Assembly: GCF_040939455.1 (NCBI RefSeq)
Contig: NC_134108.1
Location: forward strand, 5,423,501 to 5,487,500
Reading direction: 5' to 3'
DNA: 64,000 bases
Source of the DNA: Microcebus murinus
Lineage: Eukaryota; Chordata; Mammalia; Primates; Cheirogaleidae
Shown here: positions 36,241-49,736 of the stretch, piece by piece
Layout of the letters: every line of letters begins with the position of its first letter
Position numbering within the stretch: the stretch's first letter is position 1
The notes under the pieces: generated by a model
What the model was told of the DNA's origin: nothing
Seen by the model: only the letters and a program-made list of their open reading frames with translations
Database searches by the model: none
Position numbers and translations under genes: made by a program

Positions 36241-37079
36241 GGATATTTTGTGGGAGTCAGTAACCAAAGTTTCTTGAAAGCCAAAATATCTATTGGCATC
36301 TCATATTTTGGTGATAGAAGAATGAAGTTTAATGAATGGATAAGTCTCCTTTTCCAATTTGAGTCTTTTAACACATGTAGGGAAGGGGATATCATAGATG
36401 GTTATTGTGTTCAATGTTGTCCCCACCCTCACATCTATTACTAACAGGTCTTGGTGTGGCTTGCTTGCTGTCAGCCCAAAACCATGTTAAGCAGTAAACC
36501 TCAGAAAACCCTTTATTGCCAAAAGTAGAACTGACAACATGTTTCTTTGATTCTTATACCTTTGTAATGAATGTTTGGGCAGAGATCACAACCTCATCTC
36601 TACTGAAGATACAGCGTTGGTGGCAGATACTGTAAGGTGATAGAAAGGACAAGATGGGTTAGAAAGAAAGGCAGGATGGCTACTTCAGGCAGAACCTTAT
36701 GGGGCACATAAATTTTGCAGGGTTGAATTTGTGAGGCATTTTAATCTCCTACCTGGAGAATAGTCATTGGCAAAAAGCTGAAAATGATCCAGTTTGCAGT
36801 TTGGACAGCCTCGTTCATTTTATGTTGATTCCTATAATTGGCTTAAATTTCAGAAGTTGCTTTTTTAATTCTGCAGCAAATTATATGAGCTTATTCTTTC
36901 TGTGCCTTTATTTCTGCTGATACCTGGAGGCTGATTAAGGGGTTCAATGGATATTAAGTGTCTGAACAGAGAGTGGTCATGACCAAGGAGTCAGATAATA
37001 CAACTGATTGAATACTAGATACCTTTGGGAAAAAGAGAATCTAGTGTCTGTCCTTCAGGTTCAGTGATTTGCTGAAAGG

Positions 37080-37680
37080 ACACACAGAAATCAGAAAAGC
37101 TGTTATACTCAACAGTTATGGTTTATTACAGCAAAATGTTTATTATAGATTAATTCGACCAAGGTAAAAAGGAGTGTAGGGCAGAGCTGGGAAGAGACCA
37201 GGTGTGAGCTCCCCGTAGATTTATATGGACAATGCTTAATTCTCCCAGCAGTGATGTGTGATAGCACACATGGAGTACTGTCAACCAGGGAAGCTCACTG
37301 AACCTTGGTGTCTAGGGATTTTGTTGAGTGTTTGTCTTATAGGTGTGGAGCACCTATGTCTCTAACTTAAGTTACTCCATCTCCCGCTCCTCCAGAGATC
37401 AAACTGATAAAGTGTAACCCAGGGCCCCAGGTGAACAAAAACATGTGTTTGCCATAAATCACATTGTTGGCATAAACTGTCTGGTGTGGCCCAAGGGTCT
37501 AAGTATACAAGGACACTCTTATTGGGCAGGATATTCCAAGGGCTTAGTGGTTGTGTCCTATGAACTAGTCAAGGGCCAGTGTTGTCTTTACAAAGTGCAG
37601 GGTTTGAACATATGAAGACTGTTCAGTTAACTGCCTACTGCGCAAGTCTCTGCTGACACAAAGGGAAATGAAATCTCAGT
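37080..37680 (-). repeat. Possible solitary LTR, antisense
   Basis: GTTATGGTTTATTACAGCAAAA gives AATAAACC on the minus strand, and the GC-richer text (CTTAATTCTCCCAGCAGTGATG, CAACCAGGGAAGCTCAC) resembles an LTR family seen widely in mammals. No terminal repeats or target duplication were confirmed. Confidence 0.45.
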
Positions 37681-38152
37681 TGTATTTTGGACGAGGGTTT
37701 TAGAAACAAAGCAACAGTGATTTTTTTAAAATCTGTTCATATAGACACATGGCCTTTTAAGAAAACTTTACTACATATTTACTTAGGATACTAGTATAGG
37801 GAAGATCTAGAGATGGTAAAGTTGGGATGGTCCAGAGCATTTGCTTGACAGATATACCTCAGGCTGCTGCTGGTGCTTCAGTAAGATAAGGATACATTCC
37901 TTTCCATTTCTCACCAATGGGGTTGGCTGTAGTGATTTGGACTGAATTCATTTCCCATGGTTATTTGATAGAACTTTTTTCTAAATGCTTTGAAAGTATG
38001 ATAATTTAATGAGAAAAATACATGTACATGTTCTTCATTAACTAGGAAAATACTAAATACATTTCGCCAATGTGTTCATGAAATGCTAGTTTCCAAAACT
38101 GATAATGGCTTGATAAAAACGTGGGTCAACTGAGATTGAGAAACACTGGGTT

Positions 38153-38219
38153 AACAAAGTAAACTTTATTTTTTTTTTTTTTAAATATCAGTACTATGGT
38201 ATCAACAAAGTAAACTTTA
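38153..38219 (-). mobile_element. 35-bp poly(A)-tailed retroinsertion with 16-bp TSD
   Basis: AACAAAGTAAACTTTA at 38153-38168 recurs exactly at 38204-38219. Between them lie T14 and 21 unique bases. On the minus strand this is a 21-nt sequence plus A14, flanked by a target duplication, beginning after a TTTT/TAAAG-like nick site. These are the marks of an extremely truncated L1-driven insertion. Confidence 0.85.
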
Positions 38220-39244
38220 AAAAATAAAAAAAAGAAAACTTATCAGAGCCTTACATAAGATAAAGGATATTTTGCTTCTTCAAGTGTTATTCAAACTTCT
38301 TTACCTGTAGAACTATTTTTCTTGAGATATCCAGTGAGAAAATTAATAGAACACAGAATGGAAGATGCATTTAGCCATATTGACTATAATTATTTTGAAG
38401 TCTTGAGGCCAACTTTATTTTCTTTAGAACATACTCTTGAAATTAGGCAAAAAGTTGACATTTTCTGGATCTAATGCATTATGTAGCATGATATGTAGCT
38501 GTCTACTATAATATAGTGTCATATAGTTTTAATTCACTGAAACAAAGTAATTAAAATATTTTGTGCTAAAGCATTTCATTATACTTTAAGTGTGTATAAA
38601 TTGAGAAAATATATTTATTTTCATAATTATCTAATGGAAATGCTTTAGCTTTACATATCTAACTATGTTTAGCTATAACAGGGACATTTGTTGAATGAAC
38701 CTTTTTATATATTTGTCAAAAGATTCCTTATTTATAATCTGATGCTTACCACAAATGGAGATTAATAATATATTCACTTTCATTCTGGTGAAGTTCTGTT
38801 TATTTTGAAAGAGGTCAATAGGAAAACTCCAGATAAAGGATTATAATATTGCTACTGAAGATTCCAATTTTTTAGGACATCATGTACTTCATGACCAAGG
38901 CTATTTACTGTAGCATGAAGGTGTAACAGTGCCAAGAGTGAGGTCTGAGGTCTCTTAGAAGTTATTTTCTGTAGCCACTGAATTGGTAGCATTTAATATT
39001 TAAAATCAGCAATAAAGGATTTTTTAAAGATCATATTCTGTCTTAGGGCATCCCATTAGTGAAAGAAGAAAAAGATGAACATCTGATTCAACATAGAATC
39101 TTCAAGGAACCAGAGACACCAAAGATGTTCCAGGAAGGCATGAAGACTATATATTGTTATGGAACCATCTTTTTCTGTATTTGACATGCTAATCCTTTCT
39201 CACTTAGTGATATCTGTTCTGTGCTCGGAAGACAGGTTGTTTGG

Positions 39245-39450
39245 GTTTGAATAGAAGCTTCATTAGCTGTGTGTCTGCAGGCAAATTACTTAACCATTCT
39301 ATGCCTGCTTTGTTTCCCATCTGTGAAATGGAGGTAATAATAGTATCTATTCCATAGAGTTGGTGTGAGCATTACAAGTGTGTTCATGCATCCAAAGTGC
39401 TTAGAATGGTGCCTATTACATGGTAAGTGCTCAGTAAATTTTAGGTATTA
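39245..39450 (+). repeat. MIR SINE, sense
   Basis: TAGCTGTGTGTCTGCAGGCAAATTACTTAACC, CATCTGTGAAATGGAGG and GTGCCTATTACATGGTAAG follow the MIR consensus order. The flanks 38230-39240 and 39460-41100 are AT-rich intron without named repeats. Confidence 0.85.
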
Positions 39451-41121
39451 CCGTTTTTAGCTAGAGCAAGGTTATTTTTTACTGATATTTAGAAAATTCA
39501 AAGTTTGCTTGAAACTTAATTTGGAGTACATTCTAAATAATGTCAAGTATATTTCTTCAGATATATCTTCAAGAAAATAAACGCTCTGATTTAACCAACA
39601 TGAGTATCTTCCATTTAGAAGAAGAAATACATTCTATTCTGAATCCTCATGTATTCAGAATAAAGACTTCTGATTTATCCACGGGTCTGAAATTGGTCAC
39701 TCCACATATGCATGTTTGGCCTAGCAATATTTTATTTTGGATTTGATTTTGTCTTCTTTTTGAAGTGTTTTTAAAGAGAGTATGTGGTTACAGGCCACAT
39801 GCTCCACCATTCTCCATTATCTTAAACTCTTGCCTGATTACCCCTTGAGGCCACTAAACCCATGACCTTTGTCATTTAAGATGGATTTTCTGGAATATCT
39901 GGCCTAAATTTTACCAAGGAGCTCTCTGTATACTGAGAAGGACCATAAAATATGATGTTCTTTTCCTGAACTCCTGTTTTGTTTTCAGTCATAAAACATT
40001 AGGATGCTTCATGTATTTCCTTGATCAATAAGTAATGCTGAAATCCAAAAATAGACATCATATTCCTGCCAAAAAGGTTAGTTTGGAAAAGATAATTTAT
40101 TTAATAATAAATAGTGTAATTATATGCAATAGCATTGGGTATGTCAACATATAACAGTGTGAAATAATTTTAAAGGAATTTCTGTGTTTGTACAACTGAT
40201 ATAATTCTAAAAATGGTTAGATTCAGCCTAACAGGCAATATAAGCGTAGGTGAAGAGTGCTGAGCACTTTATTTTGACTATAGTAGTTGGAGCTCTTTAA
40301 CAGATCTTCAATGTCCACAAATTCATAGGAGGCTTCTTCTTGTTTGACTTGTGCATTGTTTATCTGCTCATCCCTGTTAAACTTCTTTCAATAAGAATGA
40401 TGCCCTCTGAGTAATGCCCCTGTTGTGAACTAAGACCCATGAATTATTAATAACCTGCGGGGTTGCAGAGCACTTGTAGCAATGAGAGCAATGTGCTCTG
40501 TACGACAATTCTGTTTACCTGATTTTGACAAATTAGTAGCATCTCAAACGTACTCTTTCTTGTTAATACAAGAAGTGGAGGAAAAGGTGACTTGGAAATG
40601 CATCAATATTTAGCCCTTTATCCTTCTCTCAAAAGGATAATAAGGAAGAGTGTTTCTTCATAAATAACTGTCTCTCCTATCTTTGTGGTTTAGTGTGGTA
40701 GGCTAATGCCTTTCTGTCAAGTTAAGCTTTATGGTTCAATTTCTGCTGTATTCGTTGAGAAACAACTGGAGGACAAAAAGTAAAAACACAATTATAAAGA
40801 TGCCTACTCCATAATCATTTAGTCCTGTTTATAGAACTTGATCCTTTTCAAGTATATTCTCCTATGTATTAAGCTGATAGGCAACAAGAGCAAATAAAAC
40901 TCTTTATAGGAGTAGCAATTGTTTTATCAATAGCCTGGCTTATGTGGGAATCTTGACAGGAGGATTAGGAGTTGTAGCCACATTGAAATGTAAAATATGT
41001 AATGCTGTGCTGTGTAAGGAGATAGGTTTTAAAACCTAAGTGTGTGTACTCTTGGTACTTACTACTAAAGTACAGTGACAATTGAAATTTTGTTTTAGGA
41101 AAGGTAAAGACTATTGTATAT

Positions 41122-41190
41122 TTATTAGATAGTTATCTAATACTATTGCTCTATTATTTATTTTTATTAGATAATTATCTAGTACTATTG
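41122..41190 (+). repeat. 27-bp direct duplication of a palindromic unit
   Basis: 41122-41148 and 41164-41190 agree at all but two positions. Each contains an ATTAGATA-n-TATCTAAT-type inverted repeat. Confidence 0.85.
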
Positions 41191-41279
41191 ACCATTACAA
41201 AATTTCTATTGAGGTATATCATACTGTTAACTAAAAATAAAAAAAAAATGATGTTTATACTTTGGAAAAAGGAGTGCTT

Positions 41280-41930
41280 AGTTTCTCATAAAAGGTAGCA
41301 GCTTGTTGGGTGGGTATTCCAACAGGTTGGGAACCTAAGCCCTGGCCAGAAGCCAGGCATGTATGTTTCAAAAAAGAGACAAAAAGGAATAGGATTTTAT
41401 AGTGAGCAGGATGGTCACATATATGTATTTAACAAGCTATAGGAGGAGTCATGAGTATTTATGAAGGGAAATTATATGCCTATAATTGTGCTTTATCTTT
41501 CCCATCCCATCATGGTTAGGAACTCAGTTTTAAGGTGTTTCTGGGGTCCCCTTGGCCAAGAGGGTTCCTTTCAGTTTAGCAGAGGGCTTAGTATTTTATT
41601 TTTAGTTCACAATGCAAATAGTGAACTATACAAATCTTGTATGTGGAGCTCAAAGAAATTTTCCATATGTTACATGCTCATGTTCTTACCATCCAGATTA
41701 AGATATAGAAATTTTCTAAGTCATGAATGCTTCCTCATGCACCCTCTCAGTCAATACCCTCACCAAAAGTCACTACCATCTGACATCTATAATTACAGAT
41801 TGTTTTTGCCTGTTCTTAACTTCATATAGATGGAATCACACATTACATTTTCTTTTATTTCTGATTTTTTTGCAGTCAATATTATGTCTATGAGATTTAT
41901 CTGTATATAAAGCACTACTATTTGTAATTT
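41280..41930. repeat. Probable old ERV/L1-derived sequence
   Basis: 41500-41610 (GGTCCCCTTGGCCAAGAGGG..CTTAGTATTTTATTTTTAGTTCAC) and 41680-41860 (CTTAACTTCATATAGATGGAATCACACA) are phrases seen in old LTR and L1M relics. The 122-codon frame at 41461-41829 lies within and has no recognisable protein; it is not called. Confidence 0.4.
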
Positions 41931-42781
41931 AGGCATTTACCTTAAGGTTTGATTTTTAATTCAGGCTGCTTATTTAAGTAAAATATTTTCCTGGTGTGAG
42001 CAGAGTAATTCTAATAGAGACCCTGATACACAGGTATATGTAAGTACTTCAACAGTTGTTAGACTCACAACCATAATTTTTGTACTCCAAATCCAGCACC
42101 AAGGGTTCTCAAAATGTTTCTTTTCTGTTGTTCTTACTAATCTAAGAGGAATGAGCTTTCTGTTGTGTAAATTAATACGATCTTAATATTCATAGTTACT
42201 TGTTGCTGGAGGTTATAAATTGTGGTTCTTTCTGTCATGCTGAGAATCAAATTGCATTTGTGGGCTGGCTATATACCCTTGTTAAGCCATCCTACTGGTA
42301 TGATAATTAGAGATTCTTGCTGGGTTTGGCTTGTGTAAAAAAGTAACAAAGGTGGGAAAATTTATATACATGTCTTCAATAACAAGTTGTTATAATTTCT
42401 TAGAAGGTTAAGTTTTATATTTCATGTAGATTGCTCATAAGCAAGAGTGTGATTATTTTTCTGTCATTTTTAGGTACATAGCCTCTGCAATAAGATGGTT
42501 AAGTTAAGATTAGGCAGAGCAATTTATGAACATGAAATTGAGTTTATCTGGCTTTAACTCATCTCAGTCCTATATAGAAAAATGAGAAATAAACTATTTT
42601 TCCTCTGAGATGTTCTCAGGAGTATAGCTTAGGTCCTCTCCACATACTTTTTATGTCTTCCTTTCATTTCTTTATATTTATGCACTTAAATTAGCTTTTT
42701 TAGACAGATTCATAAGACAATTCTCATGTACTGCAAAATGTTCAGGGCCATTTTTCGATATTGATCTGCTGTTAGTTGCCA

Positions 42782-43186
42782 CTGTGGACTGAATTGTGTT
42801 CCCCTACCTCTCCCAATTCATATGTTGAAGTGTTAACCCCCAATGTGATCGTATTTGGAAATAGGGCCTTTGAGGGATAAATAGGGTTAGATGAGGTCAT
42901 GAGGGTGGGCCTTCATGATGGGATTAGTGCCCTCATAAGAAGAGACACCAGAAAGCTTGTGCTCACACTGGTACTCATGTGCTCTCCCCTGCCCCCCACC
43001 ATGTGAGGACCCAGGGGGATGGTAGCCATCTCCAGGCCAGAAAGGAAGAGAGCCCTCACGAGAGCTCAACCATGCTGGTGCGCTGATTTTGGACTTACAG
43101 CCTTCCAAACTGTGAGAAAATAAATTTCTGTTGTTGAAGTCACCTAGCCTATGATGTGTAGTTATGGCAGCCTGAGCTGACTGATA
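42782..43186 (+). mobile_element. MaLR solo LTR (MST/MLT1 type)
   Basis: It starts at TGTGGACTGAATTGTGTTCCC and has the diagnostic AATTCATATGTTGAAG, CAATGTGATCGTATTTGGA, TGATGGGATTAGTGCCC and AATAAATTTCTGTTGTT in order, ending GACTGATA. TAGTTGCCA occurs on both sides (42773-42781 and 43187-43195), covering the target duplication. No internal MaLR sequence follows. Confidence 0.92.
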
Positions 43187-43383
43187 TAGTTGCCATTCAA
43201 ATTAGGAATGAAGTAGTTTAGGCTATCCTTTTGATATAAATCATTGCTAATATTTGTTTATTCTGATTATTTGTAGATTCCTTTGTGATGTCCAAAAGAA
43301 TTTATTTTCTAGCCCAAGGACTCATAAAAAAGATCAAATTTCCAGCCTCCCCAAATGGCTCTTCTTACCTTGCCCCAAGCTAC

Positions 43384-43410
43384 ACAAAACAAAACAAAAC
43401 AAAACAAAAC
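43384..43410 (+). repeat. (AAAAC)n simple repeat
   Basis: Five AAAAC units, followed by looser copies to 43435. Beyond it, 43440-44580 has no named repeat. Confidence 0.9.
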
Positions 43411-44594
43411 ATCAAGAAATGAAACAAAACAAAAAACTGCCCCTCTAAAATGAGCCATTACACTACACACTGATGTATTTGGTATGACTTCTTTGTTCTT
43501 CCTCAGGAATTATATTGTTTTATTAAGTATCTGATGCTTTGAGTACACTGGAGCATGCTTAAAATGTCAAGGCAGCTAGGCACTACTGGGTTGCCTGAAA
43601 AAATTTCACTCTTTAAATTTTCAGCTCTGGCTAAATCGTTATAGTATCTGTGGTGAAGTGAAATGTAATTTTTCACTTTATTGATCACTTCCTATATTTT
43701 AGAGAAAAAGTATACCACCATTTTGTTCTGCATTAGTGTTTTTTAAATTAACTTTTGTTTTTGTTACTGTAATCACCTTATCCCTAACCCGGAAGGTGCT
43801 TGAGAAGCCTGAGGGAAACATACCTAGTTAATTTCTGCACTGTCCTCTTGGAGTGGACACCAGCTGTAAACAAGCATGCTCACCCTCCACATTGCCCAGG
43901 AGAAGTCCCTGTAATTCCAGTGCTTAGTGCACACACACCAGTGATGGGGGGGACACAGAGAGAGATCAGATGTGGTCTGTGCGGGTGACATTCACTGAGA
44001 TGGGAATAAAGCAGGGAAGGCGAGGGTTTGCCCCAGAAGTGCTCAGCTCTGAGTGACGAATGTTGAGTTTGGTCACTAGCAGTGGCCCATGATTCTGGAT
44101 CTCAGGAAAGACCAGAGCTAGAAATACAGGTTTCGGTTGTGGTGAACGTAGGAGAGGTAGTTTTAGTCACTGGATTTAAATTTTAGTCTGTGGATTTTCT
44201 CTTCTTTCTTTCTGGCTGAACCATTTACCATTTGTCACTTTCTTATAGCAGAGGAGAAGGGAATGGGTTTCCCACCTTTTAATGGAAGTGGTAAAGGTAT
44301 AAAGGAATACCTCCAGCTTTTATTCATCTTAATTTTTCCCCTTTCTACCACCACATGCTTTTCATATTTTAAAGTAAAAATAATAAATTTATGTATATGT
44401 TTACTTTTATATGAAAAAAACATTAATGTACTTTTTAAAGTATTGAAGAAGTAGCACAGTTTTCCTCAATGGTTACATTTATTAAAACTGGAAGTTTTAA
44501 AATACAATATATCTGTAGGAAAAAATATAAGAGTCTTCATGATCAACTGCTGCAGACAGACATCGATCCATTGTAGTACATATCTGTGCAACAT

Positions 44595-44730
44595 GCTTCC
44601 TTGCATTATAATTTAATCATCACAGCAACACCATGAAGTAGGTCTCATCATCTGCATCTTACAGGTGAGAGCGTTAATGTTCAGATCTGCAATTTGCCCA
44701 GGGTCCACAGCTGGTAAGTGGTGGGGCTGA
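44595..44730 (-). repeat. MIR SINE, antisense
   Basis: TAATCATCACAGCAACACCATGAAG, CATCTTACAGGTGAGAG and CCACAGCTGGTAAGTGG are reverse-complement MIR. A second fragment at about 45145-45200 (TTTTATAGATAAAGAAACAGAGG) is similar. Confidence 0.8.
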
Positions 44731-46348
44731 TCTGTACATGGGCAGGAGGATATCTGCATCTGCTGCTAATTTATTTAATAAATGCAATTTATATAAATTG
44801 CAAATCTTTATATCGTAAACATGTCTATGGAAATATTATGTTTAGATTACATTCTTAAGTTACATTTTAAAAGTCTTAAGAAGTTCTATTTAATGACATC
44901 TTTTGGTAAAATGAATAGTTATGCCCTTATTTATATATTTCACATATCTGTTCATATTATTACATATATTTAAAGGGAGGCTATTCTGCTGCAATTTGTT
45001 TTTTAGTCATAACCATTTTTTTCTGGTTGTGTTTCAGATAATTTACCTTATTATTGTAGATCAGAATTTAAGTAACCTGTTCCTGTGTCCTACCTTGTTC
45101 CGTCACTGCGACAGTAACCCTCTAAATTATGAATTCTTAGTGTCTCCATTTTATAGATAAAGAAACAGAGGTTCAGAGAATCAACAGAATTGATAATCAA
45201 ATCTAAGACTTCTGACTCTAAATATTGATGCAGTTTTCCTGAGTATCCTGCCTCTCCTCTCTGAATAGACACATTTTAAAGGTCATCATTCAGCTTATAC
45301 TTTATTAGGATTATCCACTGATATTAATTGCTATGGGGATAAAATCCTTATTACCTCTAGGAACATTTAGTAACCTTAAAGTAACAAAATTTTCAAACTG
45401 TATAGAAAGCTATGGGGAAATAAAACACTTTTATATGCAAGTTTTATCTTAATAGTTACAATTTATGCTGCCTTGATTTTCTTGGCTAAAGAGTTCAGTT
45501 TTAAATCTCAAGGGTGGAAAACACTGTAGAAAATCAGAGGATCTTGGCATACTTCAACAAAGATAAACGGCTTTCTGTAGTGTTCATATTATGTCAGTAA
45601 AATCCAGCCTGCGTATTTGAAATGAAGACAGCTTATTAATTTAAAATTGATTGGAACATCTTCACACAATGATGAGGGTAAATCAAGAAAATTAAATAAA
45701 CATTCTAATGGGAAATGTGTTATATGTAATGGAATACCAGCTGCAGAAAATATCATAGTAGATTAAACCTTCATTAATGATGGTTTGGTGAATTGTATTC
45801 TAATTGGTTCATACTATTGCACTTTCTCAAATAAAAAGATATGTTTTTCGTTCTTAAATATTTATCCACTTAAATGATTTTGATACTACTCTAAGGTACT
45901 AGTTTTTCAAATGAACTTCTTCCTTCATTTTTGCCCTTTTTTCAGAAATTTTTAAAAGAAAAGGTTTTAAAAGGTATTATTTCTAAAATTTCCTTTTTGT
46001 TTCCTTTGTTTTTGCCTCCTCAAGACAACCCATTATCACAAAACAAAGACAAACTTGTTTATTCTAGTTTTTTTAAGTATATAAACCACTAAGAGATATG
46101 ATTTCTGTATGAATTTATTAGATACCAGAAATAACATCCCCAGGAAACTAGCCAAAATACCTAATAATTTTTAGTTAAATTGCTAATGACCCATGAGCCA
46201 ATCATTACTATAGCATATTCCATCCTATGGCATAGACCTCCTGTGTAGAGTGAGGTTGCTGGTTACTAACTAAACAGACTTGTGCCTTCTGAATTATCCT
46301 TTTCTGCAAGTTGTTTATCTTCTAAGAGCTCTTGCTTGTTATCTAGAG

Positions 46349-46537
46349 CAGCTTTTTCTAATAGGATTTTCTACGATGATGAGAATACTCTCTCTGCTAT
46401 CTGATACTAGTAGCATGTGGCTGTTGACCATTTGAAATGTAGTTAGTATGATAGAGGAACTAAATTTTGAATTTTATTTTAATTACTTTAAATTTAAATA
46501 GTTACCTGTGGCTAGTGGCCACTCTTGGACAGCACAG
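46349..46537. mobile_element. MER5A-like hAT-Charlie element
   Basis: CAGCTTTTTCTAATAGGATTTTCTACGATGATG at one end and GTGGCTAGTGGCCACTCTTGGACAGCACAG at the other, with GAGGAACTAAATTTTGAATTTTATTTT between, match the MER5A layout. Flanking ATCTAGAG and GCCTAGAA could be a decayed 8-bp duplication. Confidence 0.85.
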
Positions 46538-46609
46538 GCCTAGAATAAGATAGGCTCGTTCCCTTTGCCATTAGAGAAACATGAACATAATTGTATTTCC
46601 TGGCTCTCT

Positions 46610-47110
46610 TATTAAAAAAATAACTGTTTTGCATTTTAAAATAACACATACTCATTAAATAACGTTTGTAAAATAAAAGAAAGTAAAATAAAAATTACTG
46701 TAGTTTCACTGCCCCAGTAAAACTACTGTTCGATTTGTTAGTGATACTGGATTTCCTAACAGTCATTTTTGATCCTATGAATCATTTTTAATATAGGTAA
46801 AATTACCTTCTTCGTACGTTTTATTTAATATTATAAAGTTATTACATACTGTTTACAAATGTAACTTTTCTGTCTACATAATGGTCCTCCAGGTGAGTAG
46901 AATCCACTACATGATCTTAAGCAGTTCTCTGTTGTTGTCGTGTAGCTGGGATGTTTTCACTGTTGCTGTTTTATGTAGCAATCTGTGCCTGAAGCTTCTG
47001 ACAAATGTAAGATTATTTTTAAAAATCTCTGGTAGATTCAGAGAAATGGAATTTACTGGGTCAAAGGATATGAACATTTTAAAACTAATGAATGTGTATA
47101 GCAATATATT
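46610..47110 (+). repeat. Possible old L1/L2 relic
   Basis: AATTTACTGGGTCAAAGGATATGAACATTTT near 47050 is a phrase common in old LINE 3' ends, and the AT-rich text before it fits. Opposed frames here (46881-47120 plus, 47104-46907 minus) are chance. Confidence 0.4.
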
Positions 47111-48739
47111 ATTTTTCTAAAATATTATCACATATAAAAATACTCATTTTGTCACTTCCAACACCAGCACTGGACATCCAACACATGTAGTTTCTTTAAT
47201 TTCTGTCATAACAATTTTATTTTATGATACATTTTTTCTGAGTTATATCTCTTTTTTAATAATTATAGAGTTAGAAATCTGACAAGAGAATTTGTTCTTG
47301 GTTAATTTGTACACTTTTAGCTAATATACTATATTTTTCTTTATTTTTTTTCATGGAAGAAAAGGAAACAAGAAAGTCCATGTGCTACTACTCTGTGCTT
47401 CTGAGCACGGAGGAACCTTCTTGGCTATTTTTAGAATTGTTAAAAAATAAGTGTGAAGATGAGAGGCCAAATGAGAAATTTTTAAAACATTTTGCCCACT
47501 TTTTGCAATAACTTTTTGTTGTATTTATCTTTGTCTCTTATATTTTTGATTATCATCTACTAGAAAGTGAGGCTTGAATCTAATAGTACCTTTTCCAATA
47601 TTTATCACATTGTGGCTACTCTGAAAACAGTAATAAAGGTAATTTGCAAAACAGCTCATATTAAATATCTCCTGTTGTATCCTGTTAAAAAATTGTTTTG
47701 GATTCAGTGGTTAGAAAATGGTTACTGAAGAGTGTTTTAAACAAAGTCTATATATGTAAACATGAATTTATGAGACAAATAAGGAGTGAATGTGTACGCT
47801 GTTAAACTCTTTACGGTAGGGTTATTACCTAAATTGTGAGCTTCACTAGTGAATTTATGTTTTAGTTTTTTAAAAAAATTGATTTACAAGCCTTTATGAA
47901 CTTATCTTTTGCGTTAAGTGAGTTTATTGAAATAAACATTTTACTGAATGCCTTAGGACTAGAAACAGATCTGGTACCTCTAAAAGATAAGTTACTTATT
48001 GCTCTCTCATCAGTTTATCAAGGCTGCTCTGTGGTGTTAAAATTGCGATGGGAATTAAAGTTTGCATTTACTAGCTAGCTTTGGAGTTGTATGCCAATAA
48101 CCTTTGGCCTACAACATATAAACATATATGTGTGTATACTTAATATTATTTGAGGAAGAAAATAAAAGGCTAGTTGTATGCATTTAATAATTTTAGGAAA
48201 GCAGAACATAATGTTTTCAATGTGAAAGCAAATAGGATCAGAAGCAAAAAAGAAAAAACCAAGATGGCAGCAAAATTTTAACACTAATATTGAAAAGGAA
48301 ATATACTCAAGCAATGAACAAGGAAGGGACAGTAGGGGAGAATTTAAAATGTGGCTCCTCAAACTGCTGAGCTTAAGTCTTGAACCCATGACTCTGACCT
48401 CACTGGCAAGTTCCTCCTCAGAACCTTCATTTTTGAGGTTTCGGGAATCAGAGGCAGAATAGAGAGGACAACCAGGGAGCATAACTCTCACATCATAGAT
48501 TTTACTTTCCATGATGTCGACACTGTAGTAAAGCCTTTGCTCTTTGAAAAATATCAAATATCAGGAGACATTTGTCCTAAATGGTCTCCCAGAGGAGTTG
48601 AGACATGGAGTAGCAACTTCATTAATAGGTGTGGTTACTAACTTCTGCCAGGTAAGACATAGTTTAATTTTTTTTAATCATAAATTTAAGTGTAAAACTT
48701 AAAACTTTAAAAATTTCTAAATAAAAAAATAGAGAATCC

Positions 48740-49682
48740 TCATGACTTTAAAATAGGCAACGGTTTCTTAGATACACCACCAAGAACATGATTCGTAAAA
48801 TAAAAAAAAATTAATAAACTAGATTTCATCAACATGAAGAATTTCTGCTCTATAAAACACATTGTTAAGAGAATGGAAAGGCAGGGCAAGACTGGGAGAA
48901 CCATTTGCAAGTCACATATCTGATAAAAGGAGTTATATTTAGACTATATAAAGAAATCTCAAAGCTCAATAAATAATAAAACAACTCAATAAAACATAGA
49001 CAAATGATTTGAACAAATACTTTACCAACAACAGTATACAGATGGCAAATAAGCACATGAAAAGATACTTAACATTGTTAGTCATTAGGGAAATGCAAGT
49101 TGAAGCCACAATGTCATTATACACCTATTAGAATCTCTAAAATTAAAAAGACTGGTAATGCCAAGTGTTGGTGAGGATGTGGAGCAACTGGAAGTCTCAT
49201 ATATCATGGGTTGGAATGGAAAATGGAGAAACCAGTTTAGGAAAAAAGTGTTTGTCAGTTTCTTAAATAGTCAAATATACAGCTACCTTATGACCTAGCC
49301 ATTCCACTCCTAGACATTTATCATGAGAAATAAAATGCAAAGGCTCACACACAAATATCCATAGCAGCTTTATTTGTAAATAGGCAAAAACTAGAAATAA
49401 CTCCAATAGCCATCAACAGGTGAATAGGTAAATAAATTGGTATATATCCATATAATGGAATGGTGTTCAAGAGTAAAAAGGAATAACTAATGATACATGC
49501 TATAGCATGAAGTGATTTCCAGAATTGTTATTTGGAAGAAAAGAAACCAGAGGGGGGATAAAGGGTATATAAGCTTTGTGATTTTATTTGTATAAACTCC
49601 AGAAAATACAAACTAAACTATAGTTTAAATGTGTGGGTGGAGTGTAGGAGGATGTCTGAGAGAGACAGGGGAAATTTTCTGG

Positions 49683-49736
<54 letters not shown>

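Noticed and set aside
41461..41829. 122-codon plus-strand open frame
   Set aside because: It overlaps phrases of old interspersed repeats and has no protein family resemblance.
48075..48557. 160-codon minus-strand open frame, the second longest in the window
   Set aside because: No recognisable domain, low-complexity Phe/Ile/Cys-rich C-terminal half, intronic AT-rich setting, and no promoter or splice context. Most likely chance.
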